This document shows, in pieces, positions 46,752 through 55,077 of a stretch of DNA of 64,000 bases. The position numbers and the translations under genes are program-made. Origin of the DNA: JAJRXR01 sp041402005 (GTDB lineage: Bacteria; Planctomycetota; Phycisphaerae; Phycisphaerales; UBA1924); contig JAWKTB010000004.1 of assembly GCA_041402005.1 (NCBI GenBank), positions 1 to 64,000 of the forward strand. Direction: 5' to 3'. The notes below the pieces were generated by a model. The model made no database searches and had not been told where the DNA came from. It was given only the letters and a program-made list of their open reading frames with translations. Positions within the stretch are counted from its first letter, which is position 1; the number at the start of each line of letters is the position of its first letter.

Positions 46752-47396
46752 TCAGCCGAACGCCTTCTTGTAGTCCGCGATGAACTTCGCCAGCCCGATG
46801 TCCGTCAGCGGGTGACTCATGAACTGCTTGATGACGTTGAAGGGAACGGTCGCGACATCGGCGCCGGCCAGGGCACACTCCACCATGTGCTTGGGGTGAC
46901 GGATCGAGGCGGCGAGAACCTTGGTCTGGTAGCCATAGTTGTCGTAGATTTGGCGGATCTGGACGATCAGCTCCATGCCGTCCTGCGAGATGTCGTCGAG
47001 GCGCCCGATGAAGGGGCTGACGAGGAAGGCGCCGGCCTTGGCGACCATCAGGGCCTGCAGGGGCTGGAAGCAGAGCGTCAGGTTCGTCCGCGTGCCCTCG
47101 TCGCTCAGCGTCTTGCAGGCCTTGAGGCCCTCGACGGTGCTGGGGAGCTTGACGACGATGTTCTCGGCGATCTTGGCGGCGTTTCGCCCCTCGCGGAGCA
47201 TGCCCTCGACGTCGGTCGCGATGACCTCAGCGGAAACCGGGCCCTTGACGACCTCGCAGATCTCGGCGAGGCGCTTGTGGTAGTCCACGCCCTCCTTGGC
47301 GATCAGCGAGGGGTTGGTGGTGACGCCGTCGAGCACGCCCATGTCGTGGGCCTCGCGGATCTCGTCCAGGTTGGCGGTGTCGATGTAGAGGTCCAT
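46752..47396 (-). CDS. tal: transaldolase / fructose-6-phosphate aldolase family
   Basis: 214 residues, ATG 47396. Short (type 3) transaldolase: MDLYIDTANLDEIREAHDMG, GVTTNPSLIAKEG, NIVVKLPSTVEGLKA with the Schiff-base lysine K83, then TLCFQPLQALMVAKAGAFLV, SPFIGRLDD and LAGADVATVPFNVIKQF. Acts in the non-oxidative pentose phosphate branch or as an F6P aldolase. The QPLQA (usual FSxxQA) is close to the TalB3 group. Confidence 0.96.
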   Translation of the reverse strand: MDLYIDTANLDEIREAHDMGVLDGVTTNPSLIAKEGVDYHKRLAEICEVVKGPVSAEVIATDVEGMLREGRNAAKIAENIVVKLPSTVEGLKACKTLSDEGTRTNLTLCFQPLQALMVAKAGAFLVSPFIGRLDDISQDGMELIVQIRQIYDNYGYQTKVLAASIRHPKHMVECALAGADVATVPFNVIKQFMSHPLTDIGLAKFIADYKKAFG

Positions 47397-47436
47397 CGGG
47401 GTCTCTCCGTGTCGAGGCGTGGGATGGGGCGCGAGT

Positions 47437-48927
47437 CTAGCCCGCGGCGGCGTCGCGGGAGCTGTCGAGCATCGCCGTCAGCTCGCGACGCAGGATCTTG
47501 CCCGTCGGGTTGCGGGGCAGGCTCTCCAGGACGATCACCCGGCGGGGGACCTTGTACCCCGCCAGTCGATCGCGGCAGTGGCGGAGCAACGCCTGCTCGT
47601 CGATCGTGGCGCCCGGCTCCGCTTCGACGAACGCGACCGGGACCTCCCCGCGCATTGGGTCGGACTCCCCCACCACGCCCGACGCGTGGACGCTCGGATG
47701 GTCGTTGATGACCTCCTCGATCTCGCGCGGGAAGACGTTCTCGCCTCCGACGATGAGCATCTCCTTGATCCGCCCGGTGATGTAGAGGTGCTGGTCTGCG
47801 TCGAGCTTGGCCATGTCGCCGGTGCGGAAGTAGCCGTGCTCGTCGAAGACCTCGGCGGTCAGCTCGGGCAGGTTGAAGTACCCCTTCATGACGTTGGGGC
47901 CCTTGATGCGCAGCTCGCCCTCCTCACCCGCGGGCAGATCGCCGCCCGTCGCCAGGTCCACGATCCGCTCGCGCACGTCGGGCAGGGGCGGGCCGACGGA
48001 ACCGGGGCGGTACTCGGCGGGGCGGCAGATGTTGGTCACGGGCGAGGTCTCGGTCAGACCGAACCCCTCGCACAGGCGCACGCCGAAGCGTTCCTGGAAG
48101 CGGGTGGCGACGTCGCGTGGCAGGGGCTCGCCCCCCGAGACCATCATCCGGAACGACGTGAAGTCGTCCGGCTCGGCCTTCTTGACTTGCAGCATCGCGT
48201 TGTACATCGAGGGGATCGCGACCATGATCGTCGGGCGGTGCTCGCGGATCGCGCCGACGACGCGCTGGGGGACGAAGCGGGCGGCGTAGACCGCTCGGGC
48301 GCCAGTCGCGAGGGGCATGATGGTCAGGACCGTCATCCCGAAGGAGTGGAACTGCGGGAGGACGCCGAAGATGGTGTCGCGGGGCCCGCACCCGACGCCG
48401 ATGCGGCATTGACGGAGGTTCGCGAGCAGATTGGCGTGCGTGAGCATGACGCCCTTGGGGCGCCCGCTCGTGCCCGAGGTGTAGAGCAACGCCGCCACAC
48501 GGCTTCCGCTCGCGCCCCGGGGCCAGCGAGGGCGGGGCATGCCCTTGAACGAGACCTCGTCGAGCTTGAGCAGGTTCGCGACCTCCGGCGCCTCGCCGAG
48601 GTGCTCGAGCATGGGGCCGACGCTGACGATCGTGTCCGTGCCGCAGTCGTCGACGACGTACTGAAGCTCGGAGGGTTTCAGGAGGTAGTTGAGTGGGACG
48701 ATGGTCTTGCCGAGCATCCAGGCGGCGAGGGCCGTGATCGGGAAGGCGCCCGAGGTGGGCAGGAGGATGCCGAGTGTGTCGCTCTTGCAGACCGGGGCGA
48801 GAGCGCTCGCGAGGTGCATGGCGCCGACGATCAGCTCATAGCCCTTGTACGTGCGTGTGTCGTCAACGACGGCAACACGCGTCGGGTGGGCGAGAAGTGT
48901 GCGAAGGATGGGGGCGTGGATGCTCAT
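47437..48927 (-). CDS. acyl-CoA synthetase / AMP-dependent ligase
   Basis: 496 residues, ATG 48927. ANL superfamily: ATP-binding LLYTSGTSGRPKGVMLTHAN (about 148-167), adenylate-binding CEGFGLTETSP, hinge YFRTGDMAKLDADQHLYITG, RIKEMLIVGGENVFPREIEE and the C-terminal lysine in NPTGKILRREL. Activates a carboxylic acid, most likely a medium/long-chain fatty acid, to its CoA thioester. The neighbouring acpS could be part of fatty-acid metabolism, but it is a separate gene. Confidence 0.92.
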   Translation of the reverse strand: MSIHAPILRTLLAHPTRVAVVDDTRTYKGYELIVGAMHLASALAPVCKSDTLGILLPTSGAFPITALAAWMLGKTIVPLNYLLKPSELQYVVDDCGTDTIVSVGPMLEHLGEAPEVANLLKLDEVSFKGMPRPRWPRGASGSRVAALLYTSGTSGRPKGVMLTHANLLANLRQCRIGVGCGPRDTIFGVLPQFHSFGMTVLTIMPLATGARAVYAARFVPQRVVGAIREHRPTIMVAIPSMYNAMLQVKKAEPDDFTSFRMMVSGGEPLPRDVATRFQERFGVRLCEGFGLTETSPVTNICRPAEYRPGSVGPPLPDVRERIVDLATGGDLPAGEEGELRIKGPNVMKGYFNLPELTAEVFDEHGYFRTGDMAKLDADQHLYITGRIKEMLIVGGENVFPREIEEVINDHPSVHASGVVGESDPMRGEVPVAFVEAEPGATIDEQALLRHCRDRLAGYKVPRRVIVLESLPRNPTGKILRRELTAMLDSSRDAAAG

Positions 48928-48963
48928 GCGGGTGGCGTCTGCGAGTTTAGTTGGATGGCGCCT

Positions 48964-48991
48964 GGGTGGCCTGGAAGCCCACCCCTCCGTG
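48964..48991. repeat. family I palindrome between the ligase and beta-propeller genes
   Basis: GGGTGGCCT-GGA-AGCCCACCC (48964-48984), then CTCCGTGA. One mismatch in the 9-bp stem. It fills most of the 74-bp gap. Confidence 0.7.
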
Positions 48992-49001
48992 AATCGAGAG
49001 G

Positions 49002-49943
49002 TCAGTAGGGCCAGAGGGCGAGGCCGTGGGGGGCGTTGCGGACGTCCATCGTGACGTTCACGCTCTTGAGGAGCTTGCGGGAGTCGAGGTCGTAGGCGGT
49101 GACGGTGCCGGGGGAGGAGCCGACGATCACAAGACCATCGTCTGTGGTGACGAGCCCGCGTGCGAAGCCCTGGCGGGCGTAGTCGGCGGGGACGCCGGTG
49201 CTGACGACCCGGTCCTCGGGGTAGGTCACGATCGGGAGGCGCGCCCGCGTGCGCCCCTGGTCGTCGGCGACGAGCACGCAGTTCTGCTCGGTCGCGTTGC
49301 AGATGACGCCGCCCCCGAAGGGACGGGCGTTGTGCGTGCCGGGGGGGAGCTTGGCCCGGGTGGAGAGGCGCGTGCCCTCGATCGCGAGCATGACGGGCAG
49401 GACGGTGCCCGAGAGCAGGATCGCGCCGTTCTCGACCCAGACGGAGTTGATGTGCAGCGCGTCCTCGCCCGGGACCGCCTTGGCGATCCTGGGATCGAAC
49501 TTGCGGACCGACAGGGGCAGCCCGTTCGGACCCGGGCGGGTCTCCTTGCGGATGTGCCAACCACGGGTGAACAGCCGCTGATCCAGATCGAACTCGACGA
49601 TCGCGTCGTAGGTCGTCGAGGTCACGAGGAGGCGGCGTCCGTCGAGAAAGACCTCGTGAGCGTGGTGCAGGCAGGCGCACTTGTGCGATCGCTGCAGTTG
49701 AAAGTCGGGATCGAAGACGAACAGCTCGTCGGAGGCGGCGATGTAAATGTCATCCCCGTCGTACGCGATGCCGCGCAGGCCGCGCCCCATGCCGCGACCC
49801 TCCCACGAGATGTCGTGCGAGTCCCAGTCGAGGACCTGGCGCCAGGAGCCTGATTCGAGGTCGATGAGGTAGGCGCCGCCGTGGCTCTGGCCCTGGTCGG
49901 CCGAGCGGATGACGTCGGTCATGAGGACGGTCGGCAGGGGCAT
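49002..49943 (-). CDS. SMP-30/gluconolactonase-like beta-propeller protein
   Basis: 313 residues, ATG 49943 at the start of MPLPTVLMTDVIRSADQGQS. Repeating blades with Y-D-G-D-D-I-Y (GIAYDGDDIYIAASDELFVF; VFLDGRRLLVTSTTYDAIVE; LVTTDDGLVIVGSSPGTVTA) indicate a 5-6-bladed propeller of the NHL/SMP-30 kind. Probably a lactonase-like or substrate-binding protein; no signal peptide, so cytoplasmic. Family not certain. Confidence 0.7.
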   Translation of the reverse strand: MPLPTVLMTDVIRSADQGQSHGGAYLIDLESGSWRQVLDWDSHDISWEGRGMGRGLRGIAYDGDDIYIAASDELFVFDPDFQLQRSHKCACLHHAHEVFLDGRRLLVTSTTYDAIVEFDLDQRLFTRGWHIRKETRPGPNGLPLSVRKFDPRIAKAVPGEDALHINSVWVENGAILLSGTVLPVMLAIEGTRLSTRAKLPPGTHNARPFGGGVICNATEQNCVLVADDQGRTRARLPIVTYPEDRVVSTGVPADYARQGFARGLVTTDDGLVIVGSSPGTVTAYDLDSRKLLKSVNVTMDVRNAPHGLALWPY

Positions 49944-49976
49944 CGGGCGAGGGTATGGCGGGGTGCGTCGCGGTGC

Positions 49977-50078
49977 CACGGCTGACCCCGACAGGGGCAG
50001 CCGTGCTTCGTCATGGTCGGCGCGGCCCGGTGAGAAACGCAACCCCAGCGGCACGGCTGCCCGAACGGGTCAGCCGTG
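49977..50078. repeat. inverted pair of family II palindromes
   Basis: 49977-50005: CACGGCTG-a-CCCC-GACA-GGGG-CAGCCGTG (one bulged A on the left arm). 50052-50078: CACGGCTG-CCC-GAAC-GGG-t-CAGCCGTG (one bulged T on the right arm). The second is the reverse complement of the first in plan, so the two form a larger inverted pair that fills the gap between the propeller gene start and the acpS stop. Confidence 0.75.
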
Positions 50079-50092
50079 GCGCCGTTTGCAGC

Positions 50093-50473
50093 TCAGCCCA
50101 GCGCGATCGCCGAGGCGATGGCAGTCTTGTCGATGTGCGAGAGGGAGATGAGCACCTTGGAGATGCCCTGGTCGCGGGCGGCCTTGGCCGCGGCGGCGTG
50201 CAGCTCGATCCGTGGGCGCCCCGAGGCCTCGTGCACGACCTCGACGTCCGCCCAGCCGATCCCGCCCGACCAGCCCGTGCCGAGGGCCTTAAGCACCGCC
50301 TCCTTCGCCGCGAACCGGGCGGCCAGGTGCTCGAAGATCCGCTTCTTGTCCTTGCAGTAGGCCTGCTCGCTCGGCGTGTAGACGCGCTCGAGGAACCGGT
50401 GCCCGTGCCGCTCGACCATGCGGGCGATCCTGGAGACCTCGATCATGTCCACGCCGTGCCCGATGACGTCCAT
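50093..50473 (-). CDS. acpS: holo-[acyl-carrier-protein] synthase
   Basis: 126 residues, ATG 50473. Transfers the 4'-phosphopantetheine arm to ACP. Start: IGHGVDMIEVSRIARMVERH, with the metal-binding Asp; then RVYTPSEQAYCK and LAARFAAKEAVLKALGTG, with the conserved Glu and Lys; then GISKVLISLSHIDKTAIASA. Normal length. Part of the acpS-fmdB-grpE run. Confidence 0.95.
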   Translation of the reverse strand: MDVIGHGVDMIEVSRIARMVERHGHRFLERVYTPSEQAYCKDKKRIFEHLAARFAAKEAVLKALGTGWSGGIGWADVEVVHEASGRPRIELHAAAAKAARDQGISKVLISLSHIDKTAIASAIALG

Positions 50474-50482
50474 GGTGGGAGC

Positions 50483-50848
50483 CTACTTCTTCGCGGATTT
50501 GGAAGCGCCCGCGTCGGGCTTGGATTCGGGTTTCGTCGCGCTCTTCTTCGTGTCTTTCGTCTTGGCCTTGTCACCAGACTTGGAATCGTTCTTGGATTCG
50601 TTCTTTGATTCGCCGCCGCCGGACTCGGATTTCTTCTCCGCCTCGGCGGCCTTCTTGTAGCTGTCGGATCGGTAGTCGGTCTCGTAGAAGCCGCCGCCCT
50701 TGAACAGCACGGCCGCGCCCGTGCCGATCAGTCGCTCCAGCGCGAGCTTGCCGCACTTGGGGCACTTGCGCTTGGGCGACTCGGACATGGACTGGAAGAG
50801 CTCGAACTCGTGCTTGCAGGCCGAGCACCTGTAGTCGTAGGTGGGCAT
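50483..50848 (-). CDS. FmdB-type zinc ribbon protein
   Basis: 121 residues, ATG 50848. MPTYDYRCSACKHEFELFQS, then CPKCGKLALERL: the FmdB/CxxC_CXXC_SSSS regulatory zinc ribbon. After GGGFYETDYRSDSYK the C-terminus is a long Lys/Ser/Glu tail of low complexity. Function in the family is not established. Two nt after grpE, ten nt before acpS. Confidence 0.9.
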   Translation of the reverse strand: MPTYDYRCSACKHEFELFQSMSESPKRKCPKCGKLALERLIGTGAAVLFKGGGFYETDYRSDSYKKAAEAEKKSESGGGESKNESKNDSKSGDKAKTKDTKKSATKPESKPDAGASKSAKK

Positions 50849-50850
50849 GG

Positions 50851-51462
50851 CTAGTCGTCCCCCCCGGGCGCGACGGAGACCTTGGCGGGGCGGACGACGC
50901 GCTCGCCGAGGCGGTAGCCGACGCTGAGCAGCTGCACGACGTGCCCGGGCTCGATCCCGTCGGCCGGCTGGCGGAGCATGGCCTCGTGCTGGTGGGGGTC
51001 GAACTCATCGCCGGGCCTGGGCTCGATGCGGGAGACGCCGAAGGACTCGAGTGTCTTGTAGAGCTCGTCGCGGATGACCTTGACGCCGCCGATGATCTGC
51101 TCGGGAGTCGTCTTGGAGGGGTCCTGGGCGAGCGCGAGGTCGAAGTGGTCCATGACGGGGATGACGGCCTGGACGACGCCGGCGCGTGCCTGGACGCCGG
51201 CCTCGCGCTCGTTCGACGCGGCACGACGCTGGAAGTTCTGGAAGTCGGCCATCGCACGAAGCAGCTTGTTGTTCAGATCCTCGCGCTCCCGGGCGAGTTC
51301 GTTGAGGGCCTCGATGATGTCGTCGGCGCCGGTGGGGATCTCCAGGTCACCGGTCTGGGCCGCATCGATGAGGGCGTTGATGCGATCGGCGCGGTCGGCG
51401 GCGGACTCGCCGTCGGTCGCTTCGTCGCGTGGGTCCTCGGTTGGGTTGGTGTGCTTTCTCAT
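50851..51462 (-). CDS. grpE: nucleotide exchange factor GrpE
   Basis: 203 residues, ATG 51462. ADP-release factor for DnaK. N-terminal acidic extension, then the long coiled coil LNELAREREDLNNKLLRAMA, DFQNFQRRAASNEREAG, and the C-terminal head VIPVMDHFDLALAQDPSK; FGVSRIEPRPGDEFDPHQHE; VVQLLSVGYRLGERVVRPAK. The gene lies just downstream of dnaJ on the same strand; dnaK is not in the window. Confidence 0.95.
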   Translation of the reverse strand: MRKHTNPTEDPRDEATDGESAADRADRINALIDAAQTGDLEIPTGADDIIEALNELAREREDLNNKLLRAMADFQNFQRRAASNEREAGVQARAGVVQAVIPVMDHFDLALAQDPSKTTPEQIIGGVKVIRDELYKTLESFGVSRIEPRPGDEFDPHQHEAMLRQPADGIEPGHVVQLLSVGYRLGERVVRPAKVSVAPGGDD

Positions 51463-51469
51463 GGCGTGC

Positions 51470-51540
51470 GGGAGGGCTGGAAGCCCTCCCCTCCGTGAAA
51501 CAGTTTGTCGGCCGGTTGGAAACCGGCCCCACCGGGGGGA
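51470..51540. repeat. two family I palindromes between grpE and dnaJ
   Basis: 51470-51490: GGGAGGGCT-GGA-AGCCCTCCC, then CTCCGTGA; 51510-51528: GGCCGGTT-GGA-AACCGGCC, then CCACCGGGGGGAG. Both stems are perfect, and the subfamily order is the reverse of the 3395-3470 pair. They make up nearly the entire 80-bp gap between the two chaperone genes. Confidence 0.8.
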
Positions 51541-51542
51541 GG

Positions 51543-52703
51543 TCAGCCGCCGAGGAGGTCGGTGATCTTCTTCCAGAAGCCGTGGCTCTCGGGGTTGACG
51601 TGCTTGTCCTCGGTCTTGGCGAACTCGCGGAGAAGCTCCTCCTGCTTGGCCGTGAGCTTCTTGGGGGTTTCGATCTTGGTCACGACGACCATGTCGCCGC
51701 GGCGTTGTGAGCGGAGGTTGGGCAGGCCGACGCCCGGGATGCGGAAGATCGTGCCGAACTGGGTGCCCTTGGGGATCGAGAGCTTGGTGGGCGCTTCGAG
51801 TGTGGGGACTTCGACTTCCGCGCCGAGGCTCGCCTGCGTGAAGCTGATCGGCATCTCGAGCAGGAGGTGATCGCCCTCGCGCTCGAAGAGGTCGTGGTCC
51901 TTCACGCGGACGACGACGTGCAGGTCGCCGCGGACGCCGGCGCCGGTGGGCGAGGCCTCGGGGGGTGGCGGCTCGCCCTCGCCCTGGACGCGGACGGCCT
52001 GGCCATCGCTGATGCCCGCGGGGATCTTGACGCTGATCTTCCGCTTGCGGGGGATGCGTCCCTTGCCGCGGCAGCTCTCGCACTTGTCCTTGACGATCGT
52101 GCCGCGCCCGCGGCAGTTGGGGCAGGCGACGACCATGCGGAACATGCCGCCGAGGCCCTGCTGCTGGACCTTGCCGTGCCCGCCGCAGGTCTGGCAGGTC
52201 TCGGGCTCGGTGCCGGGCTTGGCGCCCGAGCCGTTGCAGGTGTCGCAGACATCGAGCCGCGTGAACTCGACCTCGCGCTCGGCGCCGGTGAGGACGTCGT
52301 TGAGTTCGAGCTTGACCTCGGTCTCCAGGTCGTAGCCGCGTGCGACGCCGCCGCGACCTCGCCCGCGCGGGCCGGCGCGTCCCCCGAAGCCTCCGCCGCC
52401 GAAGATGTCGTTGAACATCGAGAAGATGTCATCGACGTTCATGCGGCTGAAATCATGGGCGGCCGAGCCCGCGCCTCGAAACGCATCATGCCCGAACTGG
52501 TCGTACCGCTTGCGCTTCTCGGGGTCGGAAAGGATCTCGTAGGCGGCGGCGCACTCCTTGAAGCTCGCCTCGGCCTCGGCGTCGCCCGGGTTGCGGTCGG
52601 GGTGGTACTTGAGCGCGAGGCGGCGGTAGGCGCGCTTGATCTCGTCGCCGTCCGCCGTGCGTTCGACGCCGAGGACCTCGTAGTAGTCGCGGGTGGTGGG
52701 CAT
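51543..52703 (-). CDS. dnaJ: chaperone DnaJ
   Basis: 386 residues, ATG 52703. J-domain with HPD (34-36): RDYYEVLGVERTADGDEIKR, LALKYHPDRNPGDAEAEAS; Gly/Phe region FGGGGFGG; four zinc knuckles CDTCNGSG, CQTCGGHG, CPNCRGRG, CESCRGKG; C-terminal substrate-binding domain. Full-length DnaJ (class A). Stimulates DnaK. Confidence 0.97.
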   Translation of the reverse strand: MPTTRDYYEVLGVERTADGDEIKRAYRRLALKYHPDRNPGDAEAEASFKECAAAYEILSDPEKRKRYDQFGHDAFRGAGSAAHDFSRMNVDDIFSMFNDIFGGGGFGGRAGPRGRGRGGVARGYDLETEVKLELNDVLTGAEREVEFTRLDVCDTCNGSGAKPGTEPETCQTCGGHGKVQQQGLGGMFRMVVACPNCRGRGTIVKDKCESCRGKGRIPRKRKISVKIPAGISDGQAVRVQGEGEPPPPEASPTGAGVRGDLHVVVRVKDHDLFEREGDHLLLEMPISFTQASLGAEVEVPTLEAPTKLSIPKGTQFGTIFRIPGVGLPNLRSQRRGDMVVVTKIETPKKLTAKQEELLREFAKTEDKHVNPESHGFWKKITDLLGG

Positions 52704-52721
52704 CAGGATCCAGAAGGCACT

Positions 52722-52810
52722 AGGGATCGGGCATCAGGCGTTAGGCAATGCACGCCGTGAGCCCCAAGGCAACTTCGCCCCGATGCCCGATGCCTGATGC
52801 CCGATGCCTG
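52722..52810. repeat. solo copy of the family III (GGCAT-rich) repeat
   Basis: Left part (52722-52750) GGGATCGGGCATCAGG then CGTTAGGCAATG; right part (52779-52810) CCCGATGCCCGATGCCTG repeated in the opposite direction. The unit GGCAT(C/T)AGGCAT(C/T)GGG is the same as in the terminal repeats of the element at 54636-55063, but there is no gene between the arms. It looks like an empty or decayed relative of that element. Confidence 0.6.
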
Positions 52811-52863
52811 CGTCATCAATCAAGCCCGCGGCGGTCTCCCGCCGGGGCTCGGTGTTCTCTTAT

Positions 52864-52993
52864 CCTCGTGGCACGGGCGTCTCGCCCGTGTTCTCTTCTT
52901 TCTCCTTCTTCTTCTCCTTGCCTTCCCGGGGTCGGGAAGACTTGAAGGAGAGGAGGAGGGGTAGACCACGGGCGGGACGCCCGTGCCACGAGG
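52864..52993. repeat. 130-bp family II hairpin element
   Basis: Outer arms CCTCGTGGCACGGGCGTC-t-CGCCCGTG (52864-52890) and its reverse complement (52967-52993): 27 nt with one mismatch. Each arm is itself a small hairpin (CACGGGCG-TCT-CGCCCGTG). The interior is a pyrimidine-rich then purine-rich stretch that also pairs in part. It lies directly after groEL1 (stop at 53003). Confidence 0.8.
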
Positions 52994-53002
52994 GGTGGGA
53001 GA

Positions 53003-54616
53003 TCAGCTCACCGCGCCGATCGCCGGCTCCTTGTCCTCCTTGAGGTCGGAGACCATCACGTCGGTCGTGAGCATGAGCCCGGCGACGGACGCGGCGTTGG
53101 TCAGCGCGGTCTTCGGCACAAGCGCCGGATCAATGATGCCGGCCTTGACCAGGTCCTCGTAGTCGCCCGTGCCGGCGTTGAGGCCGAACGCGCCCGACTC
53201 GTCGAGGACGGTCTGGACCGCCAGGTCGCCGTCGAAGCCGGCGTTGTGGGCGATCTGCCACGCGGGGGCTTCGATGGCCTTCAAGACGATGTCGAAGCCG
53301 AGCTTCTCGTCGCCCTTGGCCTTGGACTTGGCGGCCTCGAGCGCGGGAATCGCGCGGAGGAGCGCCACGCCGCCGCCCGGGACGTACCCGGACTGGGCCG
53401 CGGCCCGAGTCGCGTGCAGGGCGTCGTCCACCAGGTCCTTGCGGGCCTTCATCTCCTGCTCGGTGGAGCCGCCGACGTTGATGATCGCGACGCCGCCGGT
53501 GAGCTTGGCGTGGCGCTCCATCAGCTTCTCGCGGTCGTAGTCCGAGGTGGACTTGTCGTGCTGGGCCTTGATCTGGTCGGCCCGCCCCGTGATGTCCTTC
53601 TTCTTGCCGGCGCCCTCGATGATCGTCGTCGCGTCCTTGGTGACGATGATCTTCTTGGCGCGACCGAGCTCCTTGAGCTCGACGGACTCGAGCTCGCGCC
53701 CGATGTCCTCGGAGAAGTACGTCCCGCCGGTGACGATCGCGATGTCCTGGAGCATCGCCTTGCGACGGTCGCCGAAGCCCGGGGCCTTGACGGCCGCGAT
53801 GTTCAGGACGCCGCGAAGGCGGTTGACGACCAAGGCCGCCAGCGCCTCGTTCTCGACCTCCTCGGCGATGATCAGCAGGGGCTTGCCCGAGGTCGCGACC
53901 TTGTTGAGCAGCGGCAGCAGGTCGGGCAGGTTGGAGATCTTTTTCTCGTGGATGAGGACGTAGGCGTCCTCGAGCACGCACTCGCCGGTCTTGGGGTCGG
54001 TCATGAAGTAGGGCGAGAGGTAGCCCTTGTCGAACTGCATGCCCTCGACGTACTCGAGCGTCGTCTCGCTGGACTTGCCGTCCTCGACCTCGACCACGCC
54101 GTCGGGCCCGACCTTGGCGATGGCCTCGGCGATCAGCTCGCCGACGTCCTCGTCGTGGTTGGCGCTGACAGTCGCGACCTTCTTGTAGTCCGCCTTGCCC
54201 TTGCAGGGGACGGCCATCTTGTCGATCGCCTCGGACGCGGCCTCGGCGGCGGCGTTGATGCCCCGCTGGATGTGGACGGGGTTGGCGCCCGCCGCGACGT
54301 GGCGCAGGCCCTCGGTGAAGATCGCCTGGGCGAGGACGGTGGCGGCGGTGGTGCCGTCACCGGCCTTGTCGGCGGTCTTCTTGGCGACCTCGTTGACCAT
54401 CTTGGCGCCCATCGACTCGAAGGGCTGGGGCAGCGAGATCTCCTTGGAGACCGAGACGCCGTCCTTGGTGATGTGGGGGCCGCCGTAGGACTTCTCGATG
54501 ACCACGTGGCGCCCGGCGGGGCCCATGGTGCACTTGACCGCTTCGGCGAGCTGGTCGACACCCTTCTTCATCTCGAGAAGAGCGCTGTCGTCGAACATGA
54601 TTTGTTTCTGGGCCAT
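53003..54616 (-). CDS. groEL1: chaperonin GroEL, copy 1 (no GGM tail)
   Basis: 537 residues, ATG 54616 behind AGGAG. 60-kDa chaperonin: VKCTMGPAGRHVVIEKSYGG, ADKAGDGTTAATVLAQAIFT, VKAPGFGDRRKAMLQDIAIV, TDVMVSDLKEDKEPAIGAVS at the end. The ATP-binding and hinge motifs are intact, but it lacks the Gly-Gly-Met repeat tail of the E. coli type. Paired with groES through a 428-bp mobile-looking element that separates the two genes. Confidence 0.97.
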   Translation of the reverse strand: MAQKQIMFDDSALLEMKKGVDQLAEAVKCTMGPAGRHVVIEKSYGGPHITKDGVSVSKEISLPQPFESMGAKMVNEVAKKTADKAGDGTTAATVLAQAIFTEGLRHVAAGANPVHIQRGINAAAEAASEAIDKMAVPCKGKADYKKVATVSANHDEDVGELIAEAIAKVGPDGVVEVEDGKSSETTLEYVEGMQFDKGYLSPYFMTDPKTGECVLEDAYVLIHEKKISNLPDLLPLLNKVATSGKPLLIIAEEVENEALAALVVNRLRGVLNIAAVKAPGFGDRRKAMLQDIAIVTGGTYFSEDIGRELESVELKELGRAKKIIVTKDATTIIEGAGKKKDITGRADQIKAQHDKSTSDYDREKLMERHAKLTGGVAIINVGGSTEQEMKARKDLVDDALHATRAAAQSGYVPGGGVALLRAIPALEAAKSKAKGDEKLGFDIVLKAIEAPAWQIAHNAGFDGDLAVQTVLDESGAFGLNAGTGDYEDLVKAGIIDPALVPKTALTNAASVAGLMLTTDVMVSDLKEDKEPAIGAVS

Positions 54617-54635
54617 GTGGGTACTCCTTCGGAGC

Positions 54636-55063
54636 GAGGCATTAGGGATTAGGCATTAGGCATTGGTCCCGGCCTCGATGCTGCGGATGAGCCCAGCGAG
54701 GACTCGGCCGCATTCGTGCAAGTTCGCCTCGATGCTCGTGTGCGTGTCTTGGTCGAGGTAGCCAAGCTCCATTGCGATCAGCAGCTGCGTGTCCATCTCG
54801 AACACCGATCCCCGGGCGATCCGCAGAAACCGCAGGTAGTCCTGCCGCGTCCCTCGCCCGTATCCCTCCGCGATGTTGCTCGGCACGGACACGCCCGCCC
54901 GACGCAACTGATTCGTGATCCCGTACTGCTCGGACTTGGGAAAGGCCTCGGTGACCCGGTAGATCTCTTTCGCATTGCGGACGGCAAGCTGCCAAGCCAC
55001 CAGATCCCGATGCGACTGAATCCCCGTATTCCCCAATGCCTAATCCCCAATCCCTAATGCCTC
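54636..55063. mobile_element. 428-bp IVP element with 31-bp terminal inverted repeats
   Basis: Left terminus 54636-54666 and right terminus 55033-55063 are inverted copies, GAGGCATTAGGGATT[AGGC/GGGG]ATTAGGCATTGG, matching at 29 of 31 positions. The only gene inside is the four-helix-bundle (IVP) gene, whose TTG start and TAA stop lie within the right and left repeats respectively. It separates groES from groEL1. No clear target duplication was seen. Autonomy is unlikely, as no transposase is present; mobilisation in trans is an inference. Confidence 0.65.
54656..55036 (-). CDS. four-helix bundle protein (23S rRNA-intervening-sequence protein family)
   Basis: 126 residues, TTG 55036 (no ATG available; a stop lies two codons upstream). 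Typical IVP/S23 family sequence: SHRDLVAWQLAVRNAKEIYR, AFPKSEQYGITNQLRRAGVS, VPSNIAEGYGRGTRQDYLRF, LRIARGSVFEMDTQLLIAME. Known members form pentameric four-helix bundles; some are encoded inside 23S rRNA intervening sequences, most are orphan genes. Function is unproven. Here it is bounded by terminal repeats between groES and groEL1. Confidence 0.9.
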   Translation of the reverse strand: MGNTGIQSHRDLVAWQLAVRNAKEIYRVTEAFPKSEQYGITNQLRRAGVSVPSNIAEGYGRGTRQDYLRFLRIARGSVFEMDTQLLIAMELGYLDQDTHTSIEANLHECGRVLAGLIRSIEAGTNA

Positions 55064-55077
55064 ACTCGGCATCCGCC

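Noticed and set aside
54656..55036. The IVP gene as a sign of a nearby fragmented 23S rRNA
   Set aside because: No rRNA sequence is recognisable nearby; orphan IVP genes are common.
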